Origin: Deltaproteobacteria bacterium
GTDB taxonomy: Bacteria > Myxococcota_C > UBA6777
DNA: 64,000 nt
NCBI GenBank assembly: GCA_006226375.1
Contig: SBHC01000042.1
Coordinates: 151,395-215,394 of the forward strand
Direction: 5' to 3'
Made by a program: the position numbers and the translations under genes. Below the pieces are notes generated by a model, which was not told where the DNA came from, did no database searches, and saw only the letters and a program-made list of their open reading frames with translations. Of this stretch, positions 24,538 to 34,376 are shown in pieces. The first letter of the stretch is position 1, and every line of letters begins with the position of its first letter.

Positions 24538-27015
24538 ATGAAACCATTCCGCCTCTTTGGTGTAAGTTGTGTACTTCTTGTGTTAAGCTTGTATTTGATT
24601 CCTGGTTGTGGCCCCGATGTCGCCCCTCCTGGAAGTGAAAGTGGTTCATCTTCTGAATCAGGAACGTCGCAAGAAAATTCGGCCACGGAGCCGACCTCGA
24701 AAGATGATGCGACAGGAGCCGAGCCGTCCACTTCATCGGATGATGGCACAGACGGTGGGACCAACTCTGAAACCCCATCTCCTGACAAAACAGTCCAAGA
24801 TGATGTGGGTCCTGGCGAGCAAGGGAATTCATCGGAGACTGCTTCTCCCGACGAGCTACCTGAGGATCCCTCAGACTCCTCCACACAAGAAGTGGATCCA
24901 GGACAAGACGCTGATCCTGATGGCTCCGGACCTCAAGAAACCAACCCTGAAGGCTCGGCAGAGTCCAAGACTCCACTCTGTGAGTCGAAGAGTGGCTACT
25001 GCGCGTTGGGAGTTGGCCCCTGCAAAACAGGCTACCAAAACGCGGGTGATCCGATGGAGTGCCCAGGTGGTCGATCTGCCCTGTGCTGTCTGCCGAAGGC
25101 ACCTCCAGCATGTGGCAAAGAAGGTGAAACCATCTCTCTTGGGGAGTCCTGTTGTCAGGGTCTGACCAAGGGATCGTCGGCATCTCCTCCCAACTGTGTA
25201 GGTATCGGACAGACCTTTGTCTGTGTGAACTGTGGGGATGGGAAGTGCGATACCGCGAACAAAGAGAACGAATGCAGCTGCCCCAAAGATTGCAAGTCTT
25301 CCTCCACAACCTGTTCGTCACAAGGTGGGACTTGCCAGAACAGCAAACTTCCTTGCTTGCCTGGTACCAAGGCGGACAAAAACCTTGCTTGTAGCAGCCT
25401 GGCTCAAATTTGTTGTGTGAAATCGACAGCGACATCGTGTGTGACGGACAAGGACTGTCCGACCACTTGTACAGGCTCTGGTGTATGTACCCAGACCACC
25501 TATTCCTGTGTGAAGGGGGCTTGCGTGTCTGCGACCAAGACGAGCCAGCCCAACGCCAAGTGCGACAGCTCAACAGGCCAATGTGTACCGCTTTCCCCTG
25601 GCTGCAAAGTGAACTGCGATTGCGCTCAGGGTTTGATGTGTGTGCTTCAGGGCGGCGTGGGTTCTTGTGTCGCTGGAACCAAGCCTGTCTACTGTTGCTC
25701 CAAAGCGAACTGTCCTTCTGGCTCAGCCTGTACGGACACCAGCGGGAACAGCGGAACCTGTCCATCGACAGCGACGGACTGCTCCAAGAAGGGCGGCTAT
25801 TGCACCGTTCAGTTTACATCGTGCAAATCCGGGTACAAGCTTGATACGGGTGTTTCCTGTGGCGCTGTTCGTTCCTTGCAGTGTTGTATGCCGACAACGA
25901 ACAAGTGCCTCACGGTGAAGTGTGCCGGACCCAGTTGCTCGATGGGCTCGACGGGGTCTTGCAGCCTGACAAGTTACAAGTGCAATCCCGCGACAGGGAC
26001 TTGTGATAAGAGCACACAAGTTACCAATCCCACCTGCTCGATGAGTGGCACCTCGTGTGTCCAGAAGTCTCCCTTGTGTTCCAACAACCAGTGCACAGAG
26101 ACTTCTCGAACAGTGAAACGAAGCTGTGCGCAAGTGGGAACCTCCTGCATCCAAACGGCTCCGACTTGTAGCAACAACACTTGTACCCCGGCTACCAAGA
26201 CCTACTCGAACCGGACTTGTACGAACGGAGAGTGCGTCGCGTCGACGCCGAAGTGCAAGGTGGATTGTGACTGCGCCCAAGGCCTGTCGTGCACCAACGG
26301 TCAATGTATCGCTGGGTTTGTTCCAGTCTACTGTTGTGACAAATCGGGTTGTCCTGCCGGGAACGCCTGCACCGATAGCAGCGGAAACAAGGGAACGTGT
26401 CCCCAAGCTGCAACCGATTGCACCAAGAAAGGTGGGTATTGCACCGTTCAATTTACGTCGTGCAAATCCGGGTACAAGCTTGACACTGGGGTCTCTTGTG
26501 GCTCCGTTCGTGCGCTGCAATGCTGCTTGCCTTCAGTGAACAAGTGCGCCACCATCAAGTGCAGCGGACCCACTTGTTCAACAACCCAAGGTGTTTGTTC
26601 GCAAACGACCTACACATGCGATCCCGCCCAAGGAAAATGTGTGGGGACTGCCAAGAAGACGGCTTCGTCGTGCAGTATGTTGGGCTCCACCTGCGTCGAG
26701 CAAGTTGCTGGTTGTTCAAGCAACCAATGTGCGCTCAAAACCAAAACGGTAAAGCCAACGTGCACGCAAAATGGGATCGACTGCATCCAGGTCACGCCGA
26801 CTTGTGCTTCGACATCCTGCTCTACCCGCAAGCAGTTTGTTTCCATGAGCAAATGTGACACCCAAACCGGGTTGTGCACCACCCAAAGTCTCTCGTGCAA
26901 ACAAGTGGGAGGTACTTGTGTCAGTACTTCGCAGTCTTGCCCACGCGGCTTTGCACAAATCTCCGCTTTGTCTTGTGGAGTTTCTTCACAAAAGTGTTGT
27001 GTGCCTGTGCCCTAG
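24538..27015 (+). CDS. Cys-rich lipoprotein with an acidic Ser/Asp/Glu linker and a duplicated module
   Basis: The ATG at 24538 has GGAGG 8 bases upstream. The 825-residue product has lipobox IPGC (Cys24), followed by about 120 residues rich in Ser, Asp, Glu, Pro and Gly, a likely flexible spacer from the membrane. The remainder is cysteine-rich. A module of about 217 residues beginning CKV[ND]CDCAQGL and including KKGGYCTVQFTSCKSGYKL is present twice, with copies offset by 651 bp (near 25603 and 26254). No enzymatic motif was found. A surface or matrix role is inferred. Confidence 0.8.
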   Translation: MKPFRLFGVSCVLLVLSLYLIPGCGPDVAPPGSESGSSSESGTSQENSATEPTSKDDATGAEPSTSSDDGTDGGTNSETPSPDKTVQDDVGPGEQGNSSETASPDELPEDPSDSSTQEVDPGQDADPDGSGPQETNPEGSAESKTPLCESKSGYCALGVGPCKTGYQNAGDPMECPGGRSALCCLPKAPPACGKEGETISLGESCCQGLTKGSSASPPNCVGIGQTFVCVNCGDGKCDTANKENECSCPKDCKSSSTTCSSQGGTCQNSKLPCLPGTKADKNLACSSLAQICCVKSTATSCVTDKDCPTTCTGSGVCTQTTYSCVKGACVSATKTSQPNAKCDSSTGQCVPLSPGCKVNCDCAQGLMCVLQGGVGSCVAGTKPVYCCSKANCPSGSACTDTSGNSGTCPSTATDCSKKGGYCTVQFTSCKSGYKLDTGVSCGAVRSLQCCMPTTNKCLTVKCAGPSCSMGSTGSCSLTSYKCNPATGTCDKSTQVTNPTCSMSGTSCVQKSPLCSNNQCTETSRTVKRSCAQVGTSCIQTAPTCSNNTCTPATKTYSNRTCTNGECVASTPKCKVDCDCAQGLSCTNGQCIAGFVPVYCCDKSGCPAGNACTDSSGNKGTCPQAATDCTKKGGYCTVQFTSCKSGYKLDTGVSCGSVRALQCCLPSVNKCATIKCSGPTCSTTQGVCSQTTYTCDPAQGKCVGTAKKTASSCSMLGSTCVEQVAGCSSNQCALKTKTVKPTCTQNGIDCIQVTPTCASTSCSTRKQFVSMSKCDTQTGLCTTQSLSCKQVGGTCVSTSQSCPRGFAQISALSCGVSSQKCCVPVP

Positions 27016-27092
27016 ACCGTTTGTTTCGTGAAGGATGTTTGGCTCGTGTGGGTTTCCTAGGTTTTCTGGCTTAACACAGAGGATTCAGGTCA

Positions 27093-29018
27093 ATGCCAAA
27101 GAAACAAGAAGCTCCTGTGGATGGAGTGACTGTCTCCCGCGACGTTCGACAAGCCGGGACCGAAGAAGAGGTCTCCTTGGAAGAACAAGCTGGCCATGTG
27201 CGAGCGAAGGAGACCATCGAAGACGTTGGCTTCCAAGCCCAGCCGGAGGAGCTACGTTCTTCGTCGAGCCGATGGCGGGTGGCCTCCTTCAACCCCTCCA
27301 AAGTTCTCCCTGAGGTGTTGCAAACGGTCGGTCAGACCGTGATGACCGCGAGCCAAAACATTGAGAGCGGCAGCCGACGTTTGCGTTCGGCTGTTCCAGA
27401 TGTTGGAGGACTCATTCCACGAGCACAGCAAGTTCGGGAGGCCGGTGAAGCTCTCTTGCGAACTCCCACCCAGGTGGGCAGCGCCGTTGGAAACCTGGGT
27501 GGGCACCTCAACGAGTTGAGTCATGAAGGGCGGAAGGTTCTCGACAAGGTCGCCGAGAGGGATCTTCCGGGAGCCCTCCGAAGCGCCCGTGACTTGGTCG
27601 GGAAGGGTGTCGGAACCCTTGTCGATTACGGCTCAACCGTGGCCGGTGTGGTGGTCGAAAAGGTCGACTTTAACAAGCAGATCGACAACCTCCGCGATGG
27701 CGATCGCTACACCATCTCTGTGGGGGGGGACCTTCATACCACCAAGGAACGTGCTCTGGGTGCAAAAGGAGAGGCTGACGGATTTATCGAGATCCAGCGG
27801 CTGGGCGAGCGGTATGTTGTGGCAGTGGACGGACAACTGGCAGCCAGCATCCATCCTTCGGGAGGCCTTCGCAAAGGATTGACCGCTCAAGTGGGCGTTG
27901 ACGCCAAGATCGGGGCAGGGGTCAAGCTTGAGATGACCTTCGATACCCCCGATGAGGCCAAGCGTGCCACTCGTTCGCTGCTTCAATTGAGCATGATGGC
28001 TGGCGCTGGCGTGGCTTCAGGAGTGGGTGGTGGTGTGTTGGGCGGAGCCATCGCTTTGCCCTTGGGTGCGTTGCTATCTCCTTCCGAGGAGGACATCCAG
28101 GGCATGCGTGAGCGAATCAGCGCTCTGGAAATTCGCGGGCTGGTCGCTGGGCAGCTCGGATCCAACCTGGGTCTTGGGGTGAGTAACGTTGATCTCGCAG
28201 GGCTGGTTGGAGAGCTGGATGCGGGAACCGAGGTCGCTCTACGAGTGGAAGTCCCTCCAGATGAGCGACCAGCGGTATTGCTTCGCCAAACACTCCAATT
28301 GGGCGCAGGGACCCATGTGAAGGCTGGCATCTCCATGACTTCCAATTCTGGGGCCGGCCGTGAAATGATTGACCCAGAGTTTGAACCCAGGGAAAACTCA
28401 ATAGGACCCGGAGGAGTCGACTTAACCGCCGGTTTGGGTGCTGGTTTGCAGGGGCATGTGTCTGTGGAAACGGGCGTCCAACTTCCCGACTCTGTTCCTA
28501 CCTACCAACTTATCAAAGAGCCTCTCCAGACGCTGCGAGGTTTGGTTGGCGATGTGTTGGAAGTGATTCCAGCGCGGCTTTCGGGTGTTGTTCGTGCTGG
28601 CGGTCTACTTTTTACAAGGAAGACCGGTCTGGAGGCCAAGTTCCTTGTGGAGGGTGAGGTGGTTACCTTGCTGCGAAGCGGCGTCTTCCAACAACTGCGA
28701 GAGCGAGACTTCCGTCAGGCCTTGCAAACATTGGGTGAGCTTCTTCATCTCCGGGCGCAAGTTCGCCCTTATGAACTGAGCGGTCACTCTCTGCATCCTA
28801 CCTTTAAGATGGGTGGCATCGGAGTTGGGGTGCAGGGTGGGCTGACCAGCGTGGATTATGAGCCTCCGATCTGGGAGTACCAGGGTCCTGTTGCATCCTG
28901 GACTGATGATGTGGAGGAGCGGTGGAATCAGGCATGGTCTCGTTTGCGTGAGCAAGCAAGGGAGTTGTCCCTAGAGGCAGAGCCGTTGGACCAAGGCGAT
29001 CAAGCCAAGGATGGATAG
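27093..29018 (+). CDS. Hypothetical protein with a glycine-rich hydrophobic segment
   Basis: The 641-residue protein has no signal peptide. Its N-terminal 100 residues are charged and probably disordered. The middle contains amphipathic beta-type sequence and a Gly/Ala-rich hydrophobic stretch (residues about 303-330, GVGGGVLGGAIALPLGALL) like a membrane-inserting hairpin. The C-terminal third carries many short beta strands. I recognise no family. AGAGGAT lies before the ATG. Two further uncharacterised genes follow at short spacing (14 and 26 bp), so the three probably form one transcript and may act together at a membrane. Confidence 0.7.
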   Translation: MPKKQEAPVDGVTVSRDVRQAGTEEEVSLEEQAGHVRAKETIEDVGFQAQPEELRSSSSRWRVASFNPSKVLPEVLQTVGQTVMTASQNIESGSRRLRSAVPDVGGLIPRAQQVREAGEALLRTPTQVGSAVGNLGGHLNELSHEGRKVLDKVAERDLPGALRSARDLVGKGVGTLVDYGSTVAGVVVEKVDFNKQIDNLRDGDRYTISVGGDLHTTKERALGAKGEADGFIEIQRLGERYVVAVDGQLAASIHPSGGLRKGLTAQVGVDAKIGAGVKLEMTFDTPDEAKRATRSLLQLSMMAGAGVASGVGGGVLGGAIALPLGALLSPSEEDIQGMRERISALEIRGLVAGQLGSNLGLGVSNVDLAGLVGELDAGTEVALRVEVPPDERPAVLLRQTLQLGAGTHVKAGISMTSNSGAGREMIDPEFEPRENSIGPGGVDLTAGLGAGLQGHVSVETGVQLPDSVPTYQLIKEPLQTLRGLVGDVLEVIPARLSGVVRAGGLLFTRKTGLEAKFLVEGEVVTLLRSGVFQQLRERDFRQALQTLGELLHLRAQVRPYELSGHSLHPTFKMGGIGVGVQGGLTSVDYEPPIWEYQGPVASWTDDVEERWNQAWSRLREQARELSLEAEPLDQGDQAKDG

Positions 29019-29032
29019 GTAGGAGGTTGGTG

Positions 29033-29578
29033 ATGGCTGATTTAGGAATGCGCCCAAGGTTTCTGTTGAAGTTGGAGGATGCTTCCCCCAACGAGGTCTA
29101 CCAGAAGGTACAGAGCCATGTGTTGGAGGGAAATCCAGAGTGCATCGGGATGTTTCGAAACCCTCACATGGAGTTAATGTTTAAGCCGGAACATCGTCAT
29201 TTTTGGTCACCCAGGTTGTCGTTGGAGTTTGAGCCGTACCAAGAGTCCACAGTGATTCGAGGTTTGATTGGCCCTCATCCCAGCGTGTGGACCATGTTCA
29301 TGGCTTGCTATGGGAGCTTTGGCATCCTCATCTTTGTAGGGCTTACTTTGGGATACTCCCAGTGGTCGTTGCAGCAATCGCCTTGGGGTTTCACGATGGC
29401 GCTTGTTGCCCTTGTTGGTATTCTCTTTTCGTATGTGGGGTCCCTATTTGGCCAACGGATGGCTCTGGAACAAACCATCCGACTTCGTGAATATCTGGTG
29501 GAGTCGATGGGAGACTTTGCCCTCCGTGCGGTGCGGCTGGAATCTCTGGACCCTGACTCCCCAACTGCTGCGGGATGA
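29033..29578 (+). CDS. Hypothetical membrane protein, two transmembrane helices
   Basis: The ATG at 29033 follows AGGAGG by 6 bases. The 181-residue product has a soluble N-terminal part (about 80 residues), two adjacent membrane helices (residues about 85-113 and 117-140), and a short charged C-terminal helix. No motif identifies a family. The gene is 14 bp downstream of the 641-residue gene and 26 bp upstream of the next membrane protein. Confidence 0.7.
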   Translation: MADLGMRPRFLLKLEDASPNEVYQKVQSHVLEGNPECIGMFRNPHMELMFKPEHRHFWSPRLSLEFEPYQESTVIRGLIGPHPSVWTMFMACYGSFGILIFVGLTLGYSQWSLQQSPWGFTMALVALVGILFSYVGSLFGQRMALEQTIRLREYLVESMGDFALRAVRLESLDPDSPTAAG

Positions 29579-29604
29579 TTCTTTTTGGCTAAGGAGTGTA
29601 TGTT

Positions 29605-30213
29605 TTGGCTCGCTATCTTTTCCTTTTCCTTGGTGCGTTGGGGTTGCTTCTTTGGAGCGCACCCAACGCAAACGCCTGGACCGACGCCCAGCGTCTAACT
29701 GGCGTGAAGCAAGCCTCTTTGGCGTCGTCGCCTTTGTCAGCTTCGTCGATGCCGTCACCCTCCTTGTTCCGCAATGTGCTGGTGCATCGACCATCGTTTG
29801 GAGTTGTGCGACAGGCTTCCGATGAAGTTGCCGGGTTTCTTCTGGGGCTGGAGCTTGTGCTTCGTTTGGGTCCTGGAGTGGCTGATATTGTGGGTCTTAC
29901 GCTCAACGTTATTGTGTTAGGGTTGGGTCCCAAGGCCAGTCGGTATCGTTTGATCTTTGGCATCACAGGGATCACTGTGGCCGTCCTCACGGGTATGATA
30001 TCGCTGGTCATTCTTGCCTCAAATGATGGATACTTTGTTGTGGGAGACGGTATCTTTATGGGCGTTCGGGCGCTGGAACTGGGCCTGGGGGTCTTAAATG
30101 TTGTTCTTGCTGAACTTCATACCTCAGGCAGGCGACTTGCTTTTCTCCCTTGGGTTCGAGGCGAGCGGACTGGTGGCGTCGCTGGTGGCCTGACTGCTGT
30201 CGGCATGTTTTGA
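29605..30213 (+). CDS. Hypothetical membrane protein with signal peptide
   Basis: A TTG at 29605 is the likely start because AAGGAG (29591-29596) lies 8 bases upstream; the in-frame GTG at 29596 overlaps that site. The 202-residue product has a signal peptide ending near NANA and a hydrophilic segment of about 50 residues. At least three hydrophobic segments follow in the second half. Family unknown. It is third in the run starting at 27093. Confidence 0.62.
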   Translation: MARYLFLFLGALGLLLWSAPNANAWTDAQRLTGVKQASLASSPLSASSMPSPSLFRNVLVHRPSFGVVRQASDEVAGFLLGLELVLRLGPGVADIVGLTLNVIVLGLGPKASRYRLIFGITGITVAVLTGMISLVILASNDGYFVVGDGIFMGVRALELGLGVLNVVLAELHTSGRRLAFLPWVRGERTGGVAGGLTAVGMF

Positions 30214-30357
30214 GTTGAACAGGTTTTTGTTTCAGTTGTGCTTTTCTTGACCGTTTGAATAGGGTAATTGATTCGTGTAACAGAAGCCTTTGTTTGTACA
30301 GGTTTCACTCGTGACTTTTGGGTTTGCGTGTTTCCACTTCAAGGAATGAGGTTGGAT

Positions 30358-32196
30358 ATGGTTCAGAAGATTGGAACAGAACATGGACGCGATGAGGGGA
30401 TCATTCTACCGGCTGCCTCTGTGGAGTCGGAAGGTATGAGGATGGAACATGTTGAGTTTGGAGGCGTTCATTCGTCTTCACCCCATCAGGGCCAAAGTCA
30501 ACGTTCACGCCTTCATCGTCCGGCAAGTGTGAACAACCGAATGCTCATTACGGTGGGCTTGGAAGATTACTTCCACGCTGGAGTGTTTTCACGGGCAATT
30601 CCTGAAGGTCATTGGCATCGATTTGAAAAGAGAATCGAAGAGAGCACGATGACGACTCTCGATCTCTTTGACCGATACAATGTCCGAGCTACCTTTTTTG
30701 TGATGGGCTGGGTCGCGGAACAGATCCCTGAGTTGGTCCGAGAAGTTGCTGAGCGCGGTCATGAAATTGCCAACCAGGGGTTTTCCCACCGAACGATCTC
30801 TGAGATGAGCCGCGAGGAGTTTCGTGAAGATCTTCTTCGCTCTCGTGAAGCGTTGGAGCGTGCTACTGGGATGGAGATCGTCGGCCACCGGGTTCCCCAC
30901 TTCTTAACCCACCGGTCTTTCTGGGCGCTCGACGTTCTCGCGGAAGAAGGGGTCTTGTACGATTCCAGCTTGCGACCGATGCTTCGCCAGTTTGCTGGGC
31001 ATCCCTTTCGTCGGTTCCTTCATGAACACCATTACGGGGACCACTCCATCATGGAAGTGCCGATCTCCACGACACAACGTGGTGGGCTGTACCTTCCCTT
31101 GGCAGTAGGCAATGGACTTCGACAGTTTCCTCAGGCGATGGGGCACAAGGCCGTCAAGGATTGGGTGCAACAATACCAAAAGCCGTTTGTCACGTACTTT
31201 CATGTGTGGGAGTTGGACCCCAGCCAGCCGAGGATCTCTGCTGCGCCGTTCTTGTCCAAGGTTCGTCATTACCGAAACCTGGAGAAGATGGAGTCGATCT
31301 TGGCCTCGTATTTCGAGGAGTACGAGTGTATGGGGATCGCCGAACACCTCGGTATTGATGTTCAACCCTTACCTTTGGGGCACCCCAGCTTGGAAGAACC
31401 TGCGCACCTCTCCAGTGATGGTCTTCCCGCAGTGACAGAACTTTTCACCTCTCCACGTACCCCTGTTTCGGTTGTCATCCCTTGTTACAACGAGTCGGAG
31501 TCTCTGGCGTATCTCAAAAATACGCTGCAGGTGGTGCGGCGAAAACTGGAAGCGTATGATCTTCACTTCATCTTCGTTGATGACGGCAGCAAAGATGGAA
31601 CAGGCGACATGTTGGAAGATATGTTTGAAGGCGTTCCAGGTCATGAGGTGGTTCGTCATGAAGTGAACAAAGGAGTTGCTGCTGCGATCATGACGGGTAT
31701 CCATGCCGCCGAACATGAAATTGTGTGCTCCATGGATTGCGATTGCACCTATGACCCTCTTGAGTTCAAAGCGATGATTCCCAAGCTTGGGCCGCAAGTT
31801 GCGATGGTGACAGCGTCGCCTTATCACCCTGATGGTGACGTGGTAAACGTCCCTGAATGGCGTCTGTTTTTGTCGCGTGGTGCCTCGTTTTTGTACAAGC
31901 TTGTTCTTCAGGAAGATCTCTCTACATACACAAGCTGTTTCCGGGTGTACCGACGGAGCAAAGTCGTGGAAGTCGACTTGGAAGAAGGCCACTTTCTTGG
32001 GGTGGCTGAGCTTCTTTGCAAGCTCGCTTTGAGCGGAGAGAACATCGAGGAGCATCCTGCTACCTTGGAGTCACGGATCTTTGGCCAGTCGAAGATGAAG
32101 ACATTCAACACCATCAAGGGGCACCTTGGACTCCTCTCCAAGTTCGCTCTCCAACGTATGCAACACGGGAAAGTCACACCCACCTGGGACGAATAA
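30358..32196 (+). CDS. Polysaccharide deacetylase (NodB/DUF3473 type) fused to a GT2 glycosyltransferase
   Basis: The 612-residue product (ATG 30358 with TGAGG upstream; ATG 30346 is an alternative) joins two enzymes. Residues about 60-350 match the XrtA/PEP-CTERM-locus polysaccharide deacetylase type: LEDYFHAGVF near 68-77, ATFFVMGWVAE, GHEIANQGFSHRTI with metal-site His, the PHFLTHRSFWALDVLAEEG segment and a DUF3473-like tail. G67 stands where an Asp of a VDVEDYF-like motif is usual. Residues about 385-612 are a GT-A fold family 2 glycosyltransferase with VSVVIPCYNESESL, VDDGSKDGT and DCDCTYDP, closest in style to dolichol-phosphate mannosyltransferases. It probably modifies an exported polysaccharide or lipid-linked sugar. 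No exosortase gene is in the window. Confidence 0.82.
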   Translation: MVQKIGTEHGRDEGIILPAASVESEGMRMEHVEFGGVHSSSPHQGQSQRSRLHRPASVNNRMLITVGLEDYFHAGVFSRAIPEGHWHRFEKRIEESTMTTLDLFDRYNVRATFFVMGWVAEQIPELVREVAERGHEIANQGFSHRTISEMSREEFREDLLRSREALERATGMEIVGHRVPHFLTHRSFWALDVLAEEGVLYDSSLRPMLRQFAGHPFRRFLHEHHYGDHSIMEVPISTTQRGGLYLPLAVGNGLRQFPQAMGHKAVKDWVQQYQKPFVTYFHVWELDPSQPRISAAPFLSKVRHYRNLEKMESILASYFEEYECMGIAEHLGIDVQPLPLGHPSLEEPAHLSSDGLPAVTELFTSPRTPVSVVIPCYNESESLAYLKNTLQVVRRKLEAYDLHFIFVDDGSKDGTGDMLEDMFEGVPGHEVVRHEVNKGVAAAIMTGIHAAEHEIVCSMDCDCTYDPLEFKAMIPKLGPQVAMVTASPYHPDGDVVNVPEWRLFLSRGASFLYKLVLQEDLSTYTSCFRVYRRSKVVEVDLEEGHFLGVAELLCKLALSGENIEEHPATLESRIFGQSKMKTFNTIKGHLGLLSKFALQRMQHGKVTPTWDE

Positions 32197-32295
32197 CTCG
32201 GCTGACTCTTCCAACTCTCCTGCCTCCCTATTCTTGCTGGAATGACGTTCGACGACCCACTTTTCTCGAACGTTTTCTGTAAGAAGTGTACAGTC

Positions 32296-32324
32296 TTGTC
32301 TCCATCTCAGTACAACACTATAGC
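32296..32324 (+). promoter_or_regulatory. Sigma70-type promoter candidate
   Basis: TTGTCT (32296-32301) and TATAGC (32319-32324) are separated by 17 bases, each matching 4 of 6 consensus positions. A transcript would start near 32331 and leave a leader of about 120 nt before the LamG lipoprotein gene. Confidence 0.4.
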
Positions 32325-32452
32325 CATCGTATTGTGAGGGATGCCTTGTTTTTGTAAAGAGCATCCTTCAACATGCCCATGATATAGGGTTGGCAACTTC
32401 TTCTGTTCATCCGAGAGATTTTCCCACAATTTCGGACAAAGGACTTACTGGA

Positions 32453-34360
32453 ATGGCTCGCATTCTCATCCGGCTCGGGCTGATTGTTTTAGGTGTCGTT
32501 GGGTTTATGGGTTGTCCTGAACCTCCACCAACCAACTGCAAAACAAACCAGGACTGCGACAGCATCCAGGCTTGTGCAGAGGGCCGCTGTGTGCAGTATC
32601 CATCTTGTTCTTCGGATGCCGACTGCACCTACTTGCAATCCCAGTGTTTCAAGTCCTTTTGTCGTCCCAACACCACCTGCCAATCGAACCAAGACTGCAC
32701 CCATCCCAGCCAACAATGCATCCGTGGATACTGTGCTTATGAACCAGACTTGAGCGCTTCAGCTTCTCTGTTGGTTGACTTTGAAAATGCAACACAGACT
32801 GCTGTGACCGAGGTTGTCTCTGGGAAAGCGGAGGTTGTGCTGCAAGGTGCCACAGTCGTTGACGAGGGATACAACGGGCGCTCCGCCAAATTTGCGGGCG
32901 CTGCAAGCCTTGAGCTTCCAGGCTCCTCGTTGCAACACACACAGGTGACCGTGCAAATGTGGGTGAAACCCGAAGTCGCCAAGCGTGCGAGTACCTTGCT
33001 CCACTTTTGCAACCAGGGATGCAAGGAGGGGTATCAATTAAGCCTTGATGCGGGAGACCGTCTCTCTTTTCAGGTAGGCGATGGCGCTTCAGTAGGCCGT
33101 TGTCAAACCTCAGGTGTGGTTCAGGCCGGAGTGTGGACCCACGTCGCTGGGAGCTACGATGGAACGACGGTGCGGTGCTTTATCAACGGTCAGATCCAGG
33201 GGGAAGCTCCTTGGTCCGGCGCGCTGAAGTTCTCAACGAACACAGCAAAGGTTGGGGTTGGTGAGGGCGGCGGGCAGTTTCAAGGATGGATCGACACGGT
33301 CGCCGTTCTCCCTTGGGCGCGAGCCGCAACCTTTCTTCCTGGACAAACTCGTTTCATGTACCTGGCTGGAGACTCTGGAAACCTTCAGGTGGCGGATACA
33401 ACCAGGGACATTGTCGTCGAGAACGCTGCTTTTGCTGCTCCTGACGGTGGCTTACCTGTAGGAATCGCTCCGAATGGAAAGCGCCTGTACCTTTGGAGCA
33501 AGTCCACATCGTCCTTGGTGGTTGTGGATACCACCACGAAAACCAAAGCGTTCTCTGTTCCCTTGTCGGATGGCGGGCTCAACAATGGCGGTTGGGTCAC
33601 TCCTCACGCAGCTTCCAATACTCTATGGGTGTGGGGAGCACAAATCTCTGTGTTCACCATGCCTCTGTCTGCCACCTCCAAGCCGGTGGCTACCTTCCCT
33701 GGAGTTGGAGCTGAGAGCTTGCCTGGGCTTGCGTTTGCTTTACAACAAGGGAAGTTTTTGGTGTCCAAGCCTGACGTCGGCCAGATCCATCAGTTCTCTG
33801 TCGCAACGCGCACCAAGTTACCTGTCGTAAGTCTTGAAAATCCAAACATTCAGGGGGCTCGTCCAGGGGTGATGAGCGTCAATCCCAACACCAAGGTTCT
33901 CTACGTCGCCGATGAGAAGGCCTCCAAGCTATATCTCTTCTCTCCGAACGGAGACACCTACAACTACTTTGGTGAGTTTGAGGTGGTTGACACCGACCCC
34001 GATCTTGCGAACAACCCCAAACGTCTCATCTCTACGATACTGGCCCACCCCAGCGGGTCATTCCTGTTCTACTCCTTCTCCGAGCCGGCTTTTTCGTATC
34101 GCCTGGACATCAAGGAAAAGCAACAGCATGTCATTCGAGACAATGGCTCGGGCCTACGAGTGAGCAAGTTTGTCTCACAAGCGCCCATGCATCTCCACGT
34201 CAACGCACGAAAAGTGTATGTGCGAGACAGCACAACGGGACGCATTCATGTGATGGATGTGAGCAATCGGAGGTTTGTCACGACGTTGGGGGTGGGGAGC
34301 AAGACCCAGGGAACTGGCCTCCCTCCTGTTGGAGTGCTGCATCCTTCGCAGCCAAACTGA
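32453..34360 (+). CDS. Lipoprotein with Cys-rich region, LamG domain and C-terminal beta-propeller
   Basis: The ATG at 32453 has AAAGGA about 9 bases upstream. The 635-residue product has lipobox FMGC (Cys21) and about 75 residues of Cys-rich repeats (NQDCDSIQACAEGRC type). Next comes a LamG/concanavalin-like jelly roll (residues about 100-295, with VTVQMWVKPEV and GVWTHVAGSYDGTTVRCFINGQI). The last part has the repeat pattern of a YVTN-like beta-propeller (MYLAGDSGNLQVADTTRDI, LYVADEKASKLYLFS). It should be a surface-exposed binding protein. It is convergent with cstA. Confidence 0.8.
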   Translation: MARILIRLGLIVLGVVGFMGCPEPPPTNCKTNQDCDSIQACAEGRCVQYPSCSSDADCTYLQSQCFKSFCRPNTTCQSNQDCTHPSQQCIRGYCAYEPDLSASASLLVDFENATQTAVTEVVSGKAEVVLQGATVVDEGYNGRSAKFAGAASLELPGSSLQHTQVTVQMWVKPEVAKRASTLLHFCNQGCKEGYQLSLDAGDRLSFQVGDGASVGRCQTSGVVQAGVWTHVAGSYDGTTVRCFINGQIQGEAPWSGALKFSTNTAKVGVGEGGGQFQGWIDTVAVLPWARAATFLPGQTRFMYLAGDSGNLQVADTTRDIVVENAAFAAPDGGLPVGIAPNGKRLYLWSKSTSSLVVVDTTTKTKAFSVPLSDGGLNNGGWVTPHAASNTLWVWGAQISVFTMPLSATSKPVATFPGVGAESLPGLAFALQQGKFLVSKPDVGQIHQFSVATRTKLPVVSLENPNIQGARPGVMSVNPNTKVLYVADEKASKLYLFSPNGDTYNYFGEFEVVDTDPDLANNPKRLISTILAHPSGSFLFYSFSEPAFSYRLDIKEKQQHVIRDNGSGLRVSKFVSQAPMHLHVNARKVYVRDSTTGRIHVMDVSNRRFVTTLGVGSKTQGTGLPPVGVLHPSQPN

Positions 34361-34376
34361 GCGCTTGAGGTTCTGC

